Assembly (NCBI RefSeq): GCF_015706575.1
Contig: NW_024037053.1
Location: 1,922,001 to 1,986,000 of the forward strand
Source of the DNA: Patiria miniata
Taxonomy: Eukaryota > Echinodermata > Asteroidea > Valvatida > Asterinidae
Direction of reading: 5' to 3'
Length of the DNA: 64,000 bases
The notes under the pieces are model-generated. The model had not been told where the DNA came from. It saw only the letters and a list, made by a program, of their open reading frames with translations, and ran no database searches. The translations under genes and the position numbers were made by a program. Positions 48,156-61,000 of the stretch are shown here, piece after piece; the first letter of the stretch is position 1, and each line of letters opens with the position of its first letter.

Positions 48156-49640
48156 TAAAGTTCCTTTTTTTCCGCGACTATGTCCGTATTTTTTCACCAT
48201 TTTTTTCCAAGTTGTTGTTTTTTTTTACGTCCTTTGGAAAGCGAATAGCGGTAAGGGGGGGGGGGGGCACCCCCGGCTGATTTTTTTTCCACAATTTTTG
48301 TTGCAGCAATTATTTCAATAAATGTTTAGAGAGTTCTGACATCAATCCAAAATAGAAAACCCGCTCAAAACCATTACAATGCGCCGTGAAAATGGATACG
48401 TGTATATAATGTTAACCTTAATGGTCAGTCTTGAAGAGCGCCCCATTTGGAAGGTGGGTACCAGCCCCCGCTTTTATTTCGGCGTGGATGTGCGGTTTCC
48501 TCCCCCCCCCCCCCCCCCCCCCCCCACATCCAAAGCTGGACACGCTACTGCCATAAACCACTGAATATTGTTTCCCAATATTCGCAGGTTGAACTCGTAT
48601 ACTACTCGATCAGTGGTTCACTTAAGTTACTTCCATGATTTCACAGCCACACTTTTGCTTCATGGCATGAAATTAATCTACGGCCTCTGAGGAAATAGAT
48701 AGTTCCCCGAGGATTGTCATGAGTGGAGCGGTGCACACTGAGGGTGAAATGCGGGAGCAAATGTTCACGACAAGCAGTGTGTAGAGAAAGTAGGACGAAG
48801 TGCAAGTAAAAAATAGAGACGATATAACCAGGATTAACCTTCAGCTGGCCGGCGCCGGCTCTGGGAGACCTCCAGTGATGGGTCGGGACCAACTGTTGTT
48901 GAAATGTTTACGCGGACTTCACGAACTTTCTCATGTTGCTTATGCTTTTAAGTCACCATCAATGGTTATTGCGTGCCTTCTTATTTTGCTGGTTCATCTG
49001 ATTGATTTGTCATTTCCGCAACATTAGCCCTACTTAATTTCCCAATTATTAGTCATCGATCGGGCAATGCGGTCGAAATCCACCCCACCCTTCAAAGACA
49101 GCTGACTGTAAGAAGTTCGAGTGCCAAAAAAGATTGGGCGATAACTTTATTAATGTCTTTTCTAAAAAAAAACGTTCTGTTTACAATTTTTCATACAAGC
49201 ATACAACTTCTAAGTTAATCACAACAAACATGAGACTACAGACTAATAAGAAGAAGGAATCAATCTTGTCATCAAGAATTATCAGGCTTCTTGCAATCCA
49301 AAATGTACTAGTTTTCAAAATACTCAACAAATCGCAAAATTCTATAAAATGATATGGACGTCCCTCAAGAATGTTGTCCGGCTCCCAGTAATGTTTGAGT
49401 TGGTCACTTAATTAGTCAGATGTCCCAAGCTGGTTGCAGATTTAGGATGGACAGACTTTCTCTGCTGCTTGTGATCAACAGGTAGGAGATGTGTTATAGC
49501 GCGGGTAACTTTGCGGCAGTTTATGGTGCCATCTTTTAAGAAATACCCAAAACCTACTTCTGTTCCATATAAAAGGATAAGTCCTGAATTTCAATGTGCA
49601 CTTTGAGTTCGATATTTATTCGTAAGAAACTAACAATTAC
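48156..49640. other. Spacer between the SLC22 array and GTF2F1, first part
   Basis: About 48270-48480 matches the dispersed repeat seen at about 17855-18060 and 39205-39410 in the SLC22 copies (shared AATAAATGTTTA and CATTACAATGCGCC). C-rich tract at about 48501-48525. Between 48540 and 49640 no gene or element is recognised. Confidence 0.5.
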
Positions 49641-49655
49641 ATGTATCTATAGGAC

Positions 49656-49842
49656 CATGGGCGTCGCCAGGATTTTTTCTAGAGGGGGGCAAAATTTTTT
49701 TGCCAAAAAATGCTTGTATTTCTCAACACATTCTCGATTTATCAGTTTTAGAGGGGGCAGGGACATTCCCCCCCCCCCCCCCCCCAACTCATTAAATTTA
49801 CACCACTTTGTCTTCGCGCCTCTTTTTCTTTTTTTTCTTTTC

Positions 49843-49873
<31 letters not shown>

Positions 49874-49939
49874 TTTTTGCTTTTCCAGGGGGGGGGGGGG
49901 CAAGTGCCCCCCTTGCCCCCCCCCCTCGCGACGCCCATG
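49656..49939. mobile_element. hAT-type MITE, CATGGGCGTCGC family
   Basis: Complete copy with 8-bp target duplication TATAGGAC at 49648-49655 and 49940-49947. Ends match those of 35498-35773. The pair of intact duplications suggests recent movement. Confidence 0.87.
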
Positions 49940-50034
49940 TATAGGACGTCACACCATTGCCATCACCTAGTCATGCATGGACATTTTAAAAAAAAAATGG
50001 TTTTCGTGGAGCTGCCACAGTGGCCAATACCAGC

Positions 50035-50235
50035 ACTTTGTCGTAAAAGTTGGTACCTTGATCCGGCCGGTCTGAACTTTTTCTTTCAAATGGGGCTTGC
50101 GGTCGCTGCCGAAGTTAATTGAACGTGATGGGGAGTAATAAATAACAGTCTGATATTTTCTACACAAACCCCCGGTGTAGGGGGTTTTGCACAGACATTT
50201 TCAGATACCAACTTTTACGACAATGTGTTGGTAAT
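50035..50235. repeat. Foldback repeat
   Basis: CTTTGTCGTAAAAGTTGGTA pairs with ATACCAACTTTTACGACAAT across about 200 bp. Non-coding. Confidence 0.65.
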
Positions 50236-50449
50236 GGCTATAGTGGATAGTGGAATGAACTATAATACTCGCAAGATCTGTGGTTCGAACCCATGTTCCA
50301 TTTTTCGATGGAATATTGGTTGGGAAAAGTTTAATTGAAGGGAAACTGCGGGAACCATGAGTGTCTTCCATCCGAAGGTACAGGGTGATTCTTTGCCATA
50401 GGGTGCGTGATGTGATTGGTTAAAATTCGATGTATGCCAAAAAAATACG

Positions 50450-50595
50450 TATTCCGCCATCTTTGTTGTCGCGTTGTAATCTCAGGAGGCATTTCAATAG
50501 AATTGCGTCCCATCTTAATGATGGGACGTATTGCTCAGTATTGACATGCCCCGGAGATTACCACGTCAGACAACAAAGAGGGCGGTATCGCCGTG
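50450..50595. repeat. Foldback repeat
   Basis: CGCCATCTTTGTTGTC pairs with GACAACAAAGAGGGCG, and GCGTCCCATC pairs with GATGGGACGT at the centre. Probably a small MITE. Confidence 0.6.
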
Positions 50596-51389
50596 ACACG
50601 GCTGTAAATGCGAAACGACGAGGGACTGGGAACTAGTCTAATAAAGCCGCGCAGAATCGCCGTCTTATACCTAGACGTATACAACGCATACCGCTCAATA
50701 ACCAGAGTCAGCTGTATTTATGTCGCATACACATGCAGGATCGACGAGCTACACTCATAAATCGTAGTTTACATGTAGATCATGGCTCTCAAAAGTGTGA
50801 GTATTGAATCACAGGTATAATTCGGTGTATTTTTGAAATCGTAGATCAATCGAATTCAATATTCATACGTAAATTACCTTCGTTTTATTTCTCCATGGTG
50901 ATATTAAACTTTATAAAATGAAAAGCGCCCGTCAAAAATTCAGGTCGTGTTCCCGAACTGCAATGAGCGGATTGTCATGGTAATCACAGTTGGGACATAG
51001 AACCAGACTACAAAATCATAACAAAGAAATAGGTTTGATGACTTTGAAGTTTAGTGGTATTTCAACATAAACCACAGAGGAAGGAACACAAAAACTAAAC
51101 AACTGAACTATGGCAGACTTGGCTTTAAAATTTTAGAAATCAATTAAAGTTTAAACTAAAGCAATTGCAAAAGGAAGTAGGCCTAATTACGCAAGTAAAT
51201 TTTTGTAACGTTAATCCGTAATAACTGGGGCAATATAGTCTGAGTAACTTGTACCCAACTTAAGGCCTTTTTAAACCATGTTAACATTCGGATATGGTCT
51301 GGCTATTGCCAGATTTTGTGCAAATGTTAAAAAGGAGATTGGTGATGTGTCATAGTTCAGGAGCATCATAGTTCTAGGAGTAGCACAGC

Positions 51390-51725
51390 CCCTAACGTGG
51401 CGCACTTTGAGTTTTCGCATGTAGCGCCTAGCTAGAACAAAAGTTTTAACTGAAATTTCACGGAATCAAGTTCTAAACACTCCCGTTCATAAATCACAAG
51501 TTTATCAACCCGTTACAAAGTTATATTTTATTTCGAAGTGCACAGTGAACCCTTTGAAAATGTCCCCCCCCCAAAAAAAATAGAAAATCATTTTCTCACA
51601 AAAAACTTCTAGTTGGGTATGTAAGTAGAGATAATAATTGTTTATCAGAATTTATCAACTTTACAGAAATTCTTAAATGTTAATTTGGAATTTTCCATCA
51701 TTTATTCAAGTGCGCCACGTTAGGG
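51390..51725. mobile_element. MITE with CCCTAACGTGGCGCACTT ends
   Basis: Inverted ends CCTAACGTGGCGCACTT and AAGTGCGCCACGTTAGG. A further single end lies at about 51928-51946. A related partial copy is in intron 5 of GTF2F1 (about 57390-57690). It lies within 700 bp upstream of the GTF2F1 start codon. Confidence 0.75.
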
Positions 51726-52092
51726 AACACTCAGCCGATTCGTGCCCAATTTCAGGACGCCACTGATGTTGAATTTCGGATTAAATTTCATGAAACCGAA
51801 ATTGTTCACAGAGGTTAAATAGCAAGCATTAAAAAGGTAAAAGTACCAGTATTTCACTGAATGAACTTGAAGTTTGTCAACAAAGCAGTTTGGCAACACT
51901 GATGTGGAAAGTCGGGGTAAATGTCGAAGTGCGCCACGTTAGGGAACACCACTATACTGGGTCTAAATCAGAGCATGGAATCCGAATACTCCTAATTGTT
52001 ATGGTGAGTGTTAAATGCCAATTTTAAAAAACTTAATATTTATAATCAACTTCTAGAATTTTAGAGGTCCATCACGTCCCTCAACTTCAGCC

Positions 52093-55000
52093 ATGGGATC
52101 GTCTGAACCAGCGGACTGCACTGTCAAACTTAAAAGGTAACTTTGATTTAATGTTTAACCCTAACCGCCCTGAATCCTTCAAAATCCTCTTTGCCAAAGT
52201 GGAGGAATTTGGAGCATTGAGAATACATGGCAAAAGTGCGTTACTGATTTCGTAGGATGCACTTTGTCAAGGTCTTGGGTCGGACCTTGTGTTGTTTTTA
52301 CTCAGCAATTCATAAATATAGGTCTGGATTATGCTTGAAATCCTCCGCACTGCTCCAGGATGTCACTGGCCAAGCCTCAACACATTGACAGTCACTGCCG
52401 CAGGATTTTCCAGGATTCAGGCAGTGGTCGCCCCTCCACAGACCATATTCAAGAAATAATGGAGTTTGCAGGATTGATGCTATGCTTTGTTTCCATGAGG
52501 CCAATTGGAGGTTTTTGCAGGATTGAGGCTACATCCTAGCAAAAAGGCCTAGGGAGATAGGATTAAGCCAATGATACGAGTATCCCCATAAATGTGCTTC
52601 AAAACCAGACATCTCCATACTTAGTCCGAAAATTTTGAAAACATGCAAAACAAGAAAATAGACTGGCACCTGAAACAACCAGTCCAACACTGCTTCAGTA
52701 CTGCATTAATCAACTGTGTCCAAAGAAACATTTGGCATGTCTGGTACTTGTCTCTATTTCTACACAGTTCTCCATAGTTCAACACCAGACTAGTGACAAT
52801 GAATGAAGAGGTCAGTCTTTTCAAAAAGTTGGGCCATGGTTGGACATGTACCAGTCTAGCCTTTAGCCTCATTGTTGATATCACATGACTTCCCTCTCAT
52901 GTGCAAAATATTGAAGAAATGTCTTTGAGATTTCAAACTTGGTTGGTGAAATACTGAGGACCTTTTCTTTGCCCAATGAAAATTTTGCAGAATTTTGCTG
53001 GTTAAAGAGTGAGTAAAGTTGGCCTGGTTTCGTTTTGCATGTTTTCCGAACTCAAGGTCACAGTCTGCTCCATATTGTGAGCCGCATAGTGATGCATGCT
53101 AAATGTCTTGGGAGTTGGAGGAAAATTGTGTATTTAAGACCAATGTGGTGACTAGCCAGACAGGTGCAGGAAAAGATGGCAATCATTTTTTTTGTTGAGA
53201 AAGATTTATAGTTTGGTAACCAAAACCAGAACAACTGAATCAAAGTCTACTTTTTGCTGTAAAATAGACCATCTCCCATAAGGCTAAAAAAAAGTCTTCG
53301 GTTTCTGGTATGGAGCTTGCCACAAAAGTGGTGCCGCGACGCAGCTTTTTTTTTTTTTTTAACTTTTTTTTCTTCAAATGTCGGCTGATGACTGCAAATG
53401 GTGCCTGACTAAATTTAGTGCAAAATGTATGGGAGCCCAGAGAGGCCACATAAAGCTTATACTCGATCGTAATCCTATCTAAAAACACGTGAAAATTGTG
53501 CAGCAGCAGGATTCCAGTCAATTCAGTGAGTTTGGCGGACTTGAGACATCATCTCACATTGAAAAAAACTTTTTAATTTTGCCGACGCGCATGGCTACGG
53601 CGATGCGCGCGCATACCAGAAACCGGAGACTTTTTTTTTTTTTCCTAATCTATTACCTGTAAATAACAATGGTCATACCATGTGTATTCTTTTCTGTATT
53701 GAGGGTTAGCTGTAAATTTAGATTTTTCCTCCCATTTATCTCTTGTTTGTATTAAAATAATACTTTTTTTTCCTTAGTAATTCAACAAGAAAGTACAGCA
53801 TCATGCAGTTCAACCGAGGAGACAATGTGGACTTGTCCAAATGGAAACAGGTAGATAGTTAATGTCACAGCTGTAGTTTTGGAAGGGTTTCCACAGTCCT
53901 GGAAATCCTGCAATTCGGGCGATTCACAATGCAGTGCACCACCAGCGCATTGTGGGAGACGGTCGACAAAATCGCAATGCGGGACATTTGAGATTATTAG
54001 CTTTTCCGGCCAGTAGTCTCTTAAGCGTTTAATTCGAGTATACGTTTGCGCTTTTCTTTTCTTTTAATAAATAAGATGTTTCAGTTTTGTAAAGGCGGCA
54101 GAACGCTATGCCCAAATCTACAACAAATTAGCTCAAGTGGTCTGCTGACACTCGTTCAAATGGGCCACGTTTTGTCGACCGTAAACTCGAAAAATGGACT
54201 CTCCTTGGCAAACTTGTGGTGGCACACTGCATTGTGACGAGTAGACGATATGAAAACAAATGTGCACAAACAAGGAGACCTAAGAACGACAATTTCGGAT
54301 ATAAAAGGTCGTAAATGAAATTTGGTTTTTGCCCTTCCCCAAGTGATTTTTCCTCAATTTTACTTGAAGAATACCAAGATTAAATACCAACACGAGTGTT
54401 TCTTGGGGTGTTACAGTTATAAATCATTCTGCAAAAAAATTTATAGAAGGTGAAAGGGCTATCCATGCTCATAAAATGCTCATAGATGGGCCGCGCGAGG
54501 GTCCAGAAGCTTGCCGCGTGACCTCTTACCTTAAGGCGCTATAAAGGAATGCTGAGCATGTCCAAGTGTGTTCAAAAGTTGTGGCTGTTTGGTCGACAGG
54601 CCAAGATGGAACGGGAGAACAACCTGAAGGAGTTCAAGATGCTGAATCCGGACATGCCGACGTCCGGAGCCGGCAGCGAGTTTGGCCGGGAGAGGCGGGA
54701 GGAAGCAAGACGGAAGAAATACGGCATCCGGGCCAAGAAGTACAAAGAGGAGGACCAGCCGTGGATACTCAAACAGATCGGTGCTCCGGGGAAGAAGTGA
54801 GTAACTTGGACCAAAAGAATAATTATGTGGTACTAGACATAAACCCCAACTCCCTAGGTATTTTTGCTAGGATGCAACCCCAATCTAGTCTGAGTATCAC
54901 CCGTTATCCACGGAGCCAATAGTCTCCTGTATAACGTGCAGATATATGCAAGCCTCACGCAAGCCAATCGGAGTCAACTTTACTAAATCGTGACGTCATT

Positions 55001-58000
55001 TCATTCCCTAATCAGGAATAAATGGTTTGATTGGTCAATTCGAATGCAGTGTTTTGTAATGCAACAACAGCCGGGGGCATATGCGCGTAACATGATACAG
55101 AGCGTGCAACACAGGTTTTTTTTTATCCATTGTCTACAATGCACAACTGTTAAATGACCGAAGACCCGATATAGAAAGCGCCCGCGGATTGGTAAAAATC
55201 TAGAGGTCAAGAGGTGGTTGTCTTGCCTTATTAAATCAGCGAATCTGCTCACATATCATAGACCACAGCATTCACCGTGATCTGTTACATAGACTAACCT
55301 CAATCCTGGAAAATCCTCCAACTGCCTCCATGTAAAAATTATGTATACCGCCTCAATCCTGCAAAATCCTCCCTTGTTTCTTGACTGTGGTCCTCGGAGG
55401 GGTGACCACTGCCTCAATCCTGCAAAATCCTCCAGCAATCACTGTCAATATGTTGAGGCAGAGTCAGTGACATCCTGGAGCAGTCCGGAGGATTTCAAGT
55501 ATAATCCAGGCCTAAATTTATGCACGGCTGAGCATAAACAACACATGATCCGGCCGAAGACCTTGACACAGTGCATCCTGCAAAATCAGCCACACATTTT
55601 TCCTACTTAGCCTCAATCCTGCAAAATCCTCCATTTCGCAAAGAGGATTTGGGAAGGTTAGGGCTAAAGGCATGTAGGACGATTTGCTTTTCATGAATTT
55701 TGTTTGTTTCCAATAATAACACCACTCAAAATCTAAAGAGGAATGTTGAAAACTGAACCTGTTGAAGTATCAGCATAGTGGATCTTACACTTTTCACGAG
55801 TAAGTGCTCAGCTACAAGTTGTTTTCATGTTCTGTTTCAGTACCCTTCATTGTAATGTGGCCTTCAAAAAGAAAGCCTTCATTTTCACAAATATCATTAA
55901 CTGACACTACAATAAATTATTCAAATAGTAAATAATCGAATAACTGAATAATTGTTCTCCGTCTTGTGGTGCCATGCAATTGGGTCCCATTGCTATACCG
56001 AACCCCATAGTCTCACAAGTTCAGTGAGAAATGCTCAGTCTTCTGTGAAAAAAAAAACAAGGGAAACTTAAATACCAAATTCTTTTGTGGATACTTATTT
56101 TTCTAGGTACAAGGGTAAGAAGGAAGGTCTAATCAGTGAGAACTCCAGTTACTACGTCTTTAAGCAGCTAGCAGACGGATCCTTCGAGGCCTATCCTGTC
56201 GAGGCCTGGTACAGTTTCTCCTCCGTGGCGAAACACAAGACGCTGAACGCGGAAGAGGCGGAGGAAGAATTTGGGAGGTGGGTGCTAAAATACCAGTGAT
56301 GTTGCAGGGTTCGACCTTGACTTTATTTTTCACTACCCAGCCGGGCTACTGAAACAGACTCTTAGGCCCCCCCCCAAAAAGTCTCCGGTTTCTGGTATGC
56401 GCGCGCGTCGCCGACTCGCCGTAGCCATGCGCGTCGGCAAAATGAAAAAGTTTTTTTTTTAAATGTAAGATGGCAAACTCACTATTTTGACTGGAATCCT
56501 GCTGCTGCACAATTTTAACAAATACATAGCAGGGGAAGTGGAAGAACTTGTTGACCGTCTATGAATGATCAAACCATAGGAGGGTTTTTGAATGCTTGAA
56601 TCATTTAGGAGGGACCGGACGTTCAATTTCTTCTCCTTGATGGTCAAGAAGCGATTGAAGGAGAGCGTGGGGGAGACACTGAGCAAGGAAGACGAGGAAG
56701 AGATGAAAGCGAAGGCCAAGACTTCCAAGCGGACCGCTGGTCTGGTGAGATTTTAATATTAAAGAGAATAAATGTGTGCTTGCGAGGTGTTAAATACTCT
56801 GTTTAAGACTGGTTGGAGTCTGGATAATGATAATTACCTGAACCTTTTCGGTTAAAAAAATGAAAAATTTTCGGTCCAAAAGGTCAAAAATTATAAATTT
56901 GTAATGATTTTTGATTAATAAAACACCCCTCTAGCTATGCAATGGTAAGGCCTCTGGTAAACAACTCCTTATATGGAGATTGACGTGCGCGTCCCACGTA
57001 CTGCGTGATGTGGGGCACAACGCAGATGTAGCATTGTAGTGTGAATTTAGGAGTATGAAATACTGACTCACTGGTAGTATTGCACCTGTCTGCGTGAGGA
57101 TTGTGAACGTTCAAGCATTATAACGGAACTGGCACCGGATTTCATAAGTTCTTGTGACACTGGAAAAGTGTTTAAGACCAGCCAGCCATGTCTTTATCAA
57201 CCGTTTAAAACAGGTTGACAGGCTCTCGACCAATAGGAATGAGTAATATGTCTTAGGTATTTATGAATTAAGGCTTTGGCCTTTCATAGATGCAATGTTA
57301 TAATCACAGCAAAGACTCGTTTGGCGAACAAACTTCGAACTTATTTTTAGATGGAACCGGGCTCGTGCTCAGGTAATATTGTTGATGTCCCCTAACGTGG
57401 CAGCACTTAATGTGGCGCACCTTGATTTTTCACCTCTAGTGACTTGCCAGAAGAAATGTTTTACCTAAAATTTCACAATAAGTGAAATTTCATCAAGCTC
57501 TAAACATTCCTGGTCATTAACCCGGCACTTACCTGCCCGTTACAAAATTAGCAGAGATATATTTACGATGAACCCTTTTAAAAATGCTCCCAAAAATAAG
57601 AAAATACATTTTGACAAACATGTAGTTGGATATGTGAGTGGAGAATAATGGTTTATCATTTTAACAATTTAAAACTTTAATTTGGTCAGAGAATTACCGA
57701 GGATGATGATTATCAGGACCTGATGACATCGGAAGAGAGTGATGCATACATGAGCGACGAGGATGACGATGCAGGTATTGTAACCATGGCAAACAAGAAC
57801 AAAAAATATGCTGCATCAAAGGGCTTGTACTTTGTTGTGATAGCACTGAAGCCAGATTTTACTTTCAGCAATTCAATAAACACTTTGACGCAAGACTGAG
57901 CAGTTTAGCACAGTTTCTTATAATTTGAGCACCTCTTCTGCATTGAGATCGATTAACCCTATATTGTCCCTATCCATTCCGTTCGCAAGTACCCCCTCAC

Positions 58001-61000
58001 TGGCAAAGAGAGTACAGTTGGGGGTGACCGATTGACGCCATCTTGCCTGACTGCAATATTTTGCCGCGGAGCGCGGCGACTGCATAGTACAAATCCCTTG
58101 GTGTACGTGCGTCACACACTAGGAACGGTGCGCACGCGTCAACCAGCGAAAAGTATGTGTCCTGCCCATTGATCTCCATTTAGTAAGTCTTACTAATGGA
58201 GATCAATGGTCCTGCCCATGGGACGTCATTGCTAGGTACAAGGGCGCCCTCTTTGGTTGGCGCACGGAGCCCATACTGTTAAAATCCAACTATTTTAATG
58301 TCACCAATTGCAGCAGGATGCAACTGTGGCATTTATTCTGTATGAATAGCTCTCATTGTTTAAGAAGTTGCGGTTTATGCGATGGTGTTGATGGCTCAGT
58401 GCAGCCAAGTCCTACAGACTTTTTATTTTGAGGGTGCTGCATCTTGGAGGGTTAGGTTTAACCAGTTCGCGCCGGGATTATTTTGACATGACCGGACCAA
58501 GGCGTGGCATTGTTTTTCGCGAACTTCGATGCCAGACGGGTTCAGGCTGTCATCTGCGGGTGGCACACCCTGATATTTCCGGCCTCGCTGACAGATATTT
58601 CTGGCCTCGCTCGTTGCGTGTTTATCAGTCATCCGTTCCAAATACCGCAAAACCTTGGCATGTATACACGTCATCCGATGTGAACTGGTTAAAGGCATAT
58701 ATGGGATCATTTGCAGTCATCTGAAAAGTAACATACAAAATTATTATCAAAAAGGTTACTAGCTTTTTGAAATTATTGAAAGTATTCCATCTCTGAGTGG
58801 TGTTATTATTTGAAATGAAATGTTGCACGAGAAGTAAATGATTGGTCATGTCTTTGAAATAAAGGATGTCTTTTTTTGTCCAAGCAGCCAAATCAAAGGC
58901 CAAGACAAAGGGCGGGCAGAAACCTAGGAAGAGGAAGAAAAAGAAGCAGGAATCCGACGACGAAGGTGAAGAGGAGAGTGACGAAGGAGACTTTGAAGGC
59001 AGGGAACTAGACTACATCTCTGAAGATTCCAGGTATGGTGCCTTGAAACCTAACCCTTTCACTGTGTGAGGAACTAGACTAAGTTTGCAGAAGATTCCAA
59101 ATATGGTGGCATCAAAATCAACCTCAGAAATGTGTGACCTGAAGTTAGGGAACTAGACTACATCTCAGACTTTTCCGGGTATGGTACTGTAAAAATTAAC
59201 CCCTGCAGTATATGACCTTTAAAGCAAGGAACTAGACCACACAGCAGAAGATTCTAGGCATGGTGCCAGGAAGATTAACCCCTGCAATGCAAGGCAGTGG
59301 AAGGTGGGGCGCTAGACCCAAACCAAACAAAATTCTAAGTCTGGTATCTGGAAAATGAGACCTATAAATTTATGATTTTGAAAATGGAGGACCTGACTAT
59401 ATTAGGGACAATTATATTAGGGATGGATTCTACCAATAGTGAGAATCATTGTAATTAGCAACTTGAAAACGAAGAAATTGGGACAGCATTTGAGGTTGAC
59501 CCAAGTGAAACATTATTGACAAATCTCAAAAATGAAATTATTTCAATTACGTGAAAACATTCACCAAAATCACATTTCAAAGTTTTGAACTGATATGCAT
59601 GCTATTTGCATATGTAAATTTATGTAAAGTATGAAAATGTGGATTGCTGAATGTGAGCTTTCACGTTAACACTGAATATTCAGTGATATGCAAATTCTTT
59701 AAAATTTGAATGGCCTGCTTCTTTGCCCGTTGGTCCATTCAGCGATGACGAGGAGGAGCAAAAGAAGATAGACATCAAGGGGCTCGACGAGGAGCTACAG
59801 AAGATTGAAGATGAGGAAGAAGAAGAAGAGGAAGAGAAAGAGAAAGAGAAAGAAGGGGAGGAGCAAAAGATCAGGTGGACGGGAAGGAAGAATCAGCCAA
59901 AAAGGAAGGTGAGTTGTAGGAAGATTCAGCCAAAAAAGAAGGTGTGAGTTGAGAAAAAGTGAAAAAAGGAGGAGCTAAACGATAAGGGGGAGGAGCTAAA
60001 AGATAAGGGAGAGGAGCTAAAAGATGAAGGGGAGGAGCTATGTAATGAGGGGGAGGAGCTAAAAGATGAAGGGGAGGAGCTTAAAGAAAAGGGGGAGGAG
60101 AATGAGGATTGAGCCAAAAAGGATGAGGGTTGAGAAAAAGTTAAAAAAAACAGGGGGATAAAGATGAGGGGAGGAGCTTAAAAATGAAGGGGGGAGGAGC
60201 TTAAAGATGAGGGGGGAGGGGAAGGAAGATTCGGCCAAAAAGGAAGGTAAGGGTTTAGAGAAATTGAATGAGGGGTAGGAGTTAGAAAAGAATTTTTTAA
60301 ATTTTTTTTATTTTAACTTAAACTTGTGGAAACTGGTTTGAATTTTTTTTTCAAATTTGTTTGACGGCCCATGACAAAACAAGGCTCTTCCTGACTTGAA
60401 AAAGAATATTTTTTGGCTTCACTTTGCTTTCATTTTGGAATGGAAACTATTCTAAAGCAGATTGAGAGAACATTTTGAAATGGTGACCGGTTTTTTTTTG
60501 GTTTTTATTTGCACTTGTTGAAGGCATTTTATTCCTGGAAAGAAGCCAGGTTTTGCCGGGGGCATCCAGTTTGAATAGTTTCTTTCAACTACAGTGTATC
60601 TTCCTTTTGTGGATGCAGTCGCAAGTTTGACACATCTTACCTTCCTTTTTGCCTTCACTTTGTACCTCAGATGCCTCCAGTAGTTCAAGTGGCTCCGACT
60701 CGGATGACAGCGACATTGACGACACCAAAATCCAGTCAGCCTTGTTGATGCAAGTAAGTACTTAACTTTGTTTGTGTGCTTGTCCGAGAGGGACCAGCCT
60801 ATAGGTAAGCGCAGACATCCGCGAGCTTCTTACCTTACCTTGTCTAGTTCCCAGACCTATTGGAAACTGGTATGCAAATGAAAAGATGTTTTCATTGGCT
60901 GAAGTATTCCCGCCCCTCATCTGCAAAGATGCTGCGCACATCAGGGCTGGCTCTCTGTTACTCAGTGGCCGAGTACTGTGCACTGGTGTGGAGGAACTCT

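Noticed and set aside
50265-50300. Possible tRNA gene from a GGTTCGAACCC B-box-like motif
   Set aside because: No cloverleaf, A box or acceptor stem could be drawn around it; at most an old tRNA-derived repeat.
59926-60117. Ser/Pro/Phe repeat ORF on the minus strand over intron 8 of GTF2F1
   Set aside because: A frame through the GGGGAGGAGCTAAA minisatellite; a low-complexity by-product.
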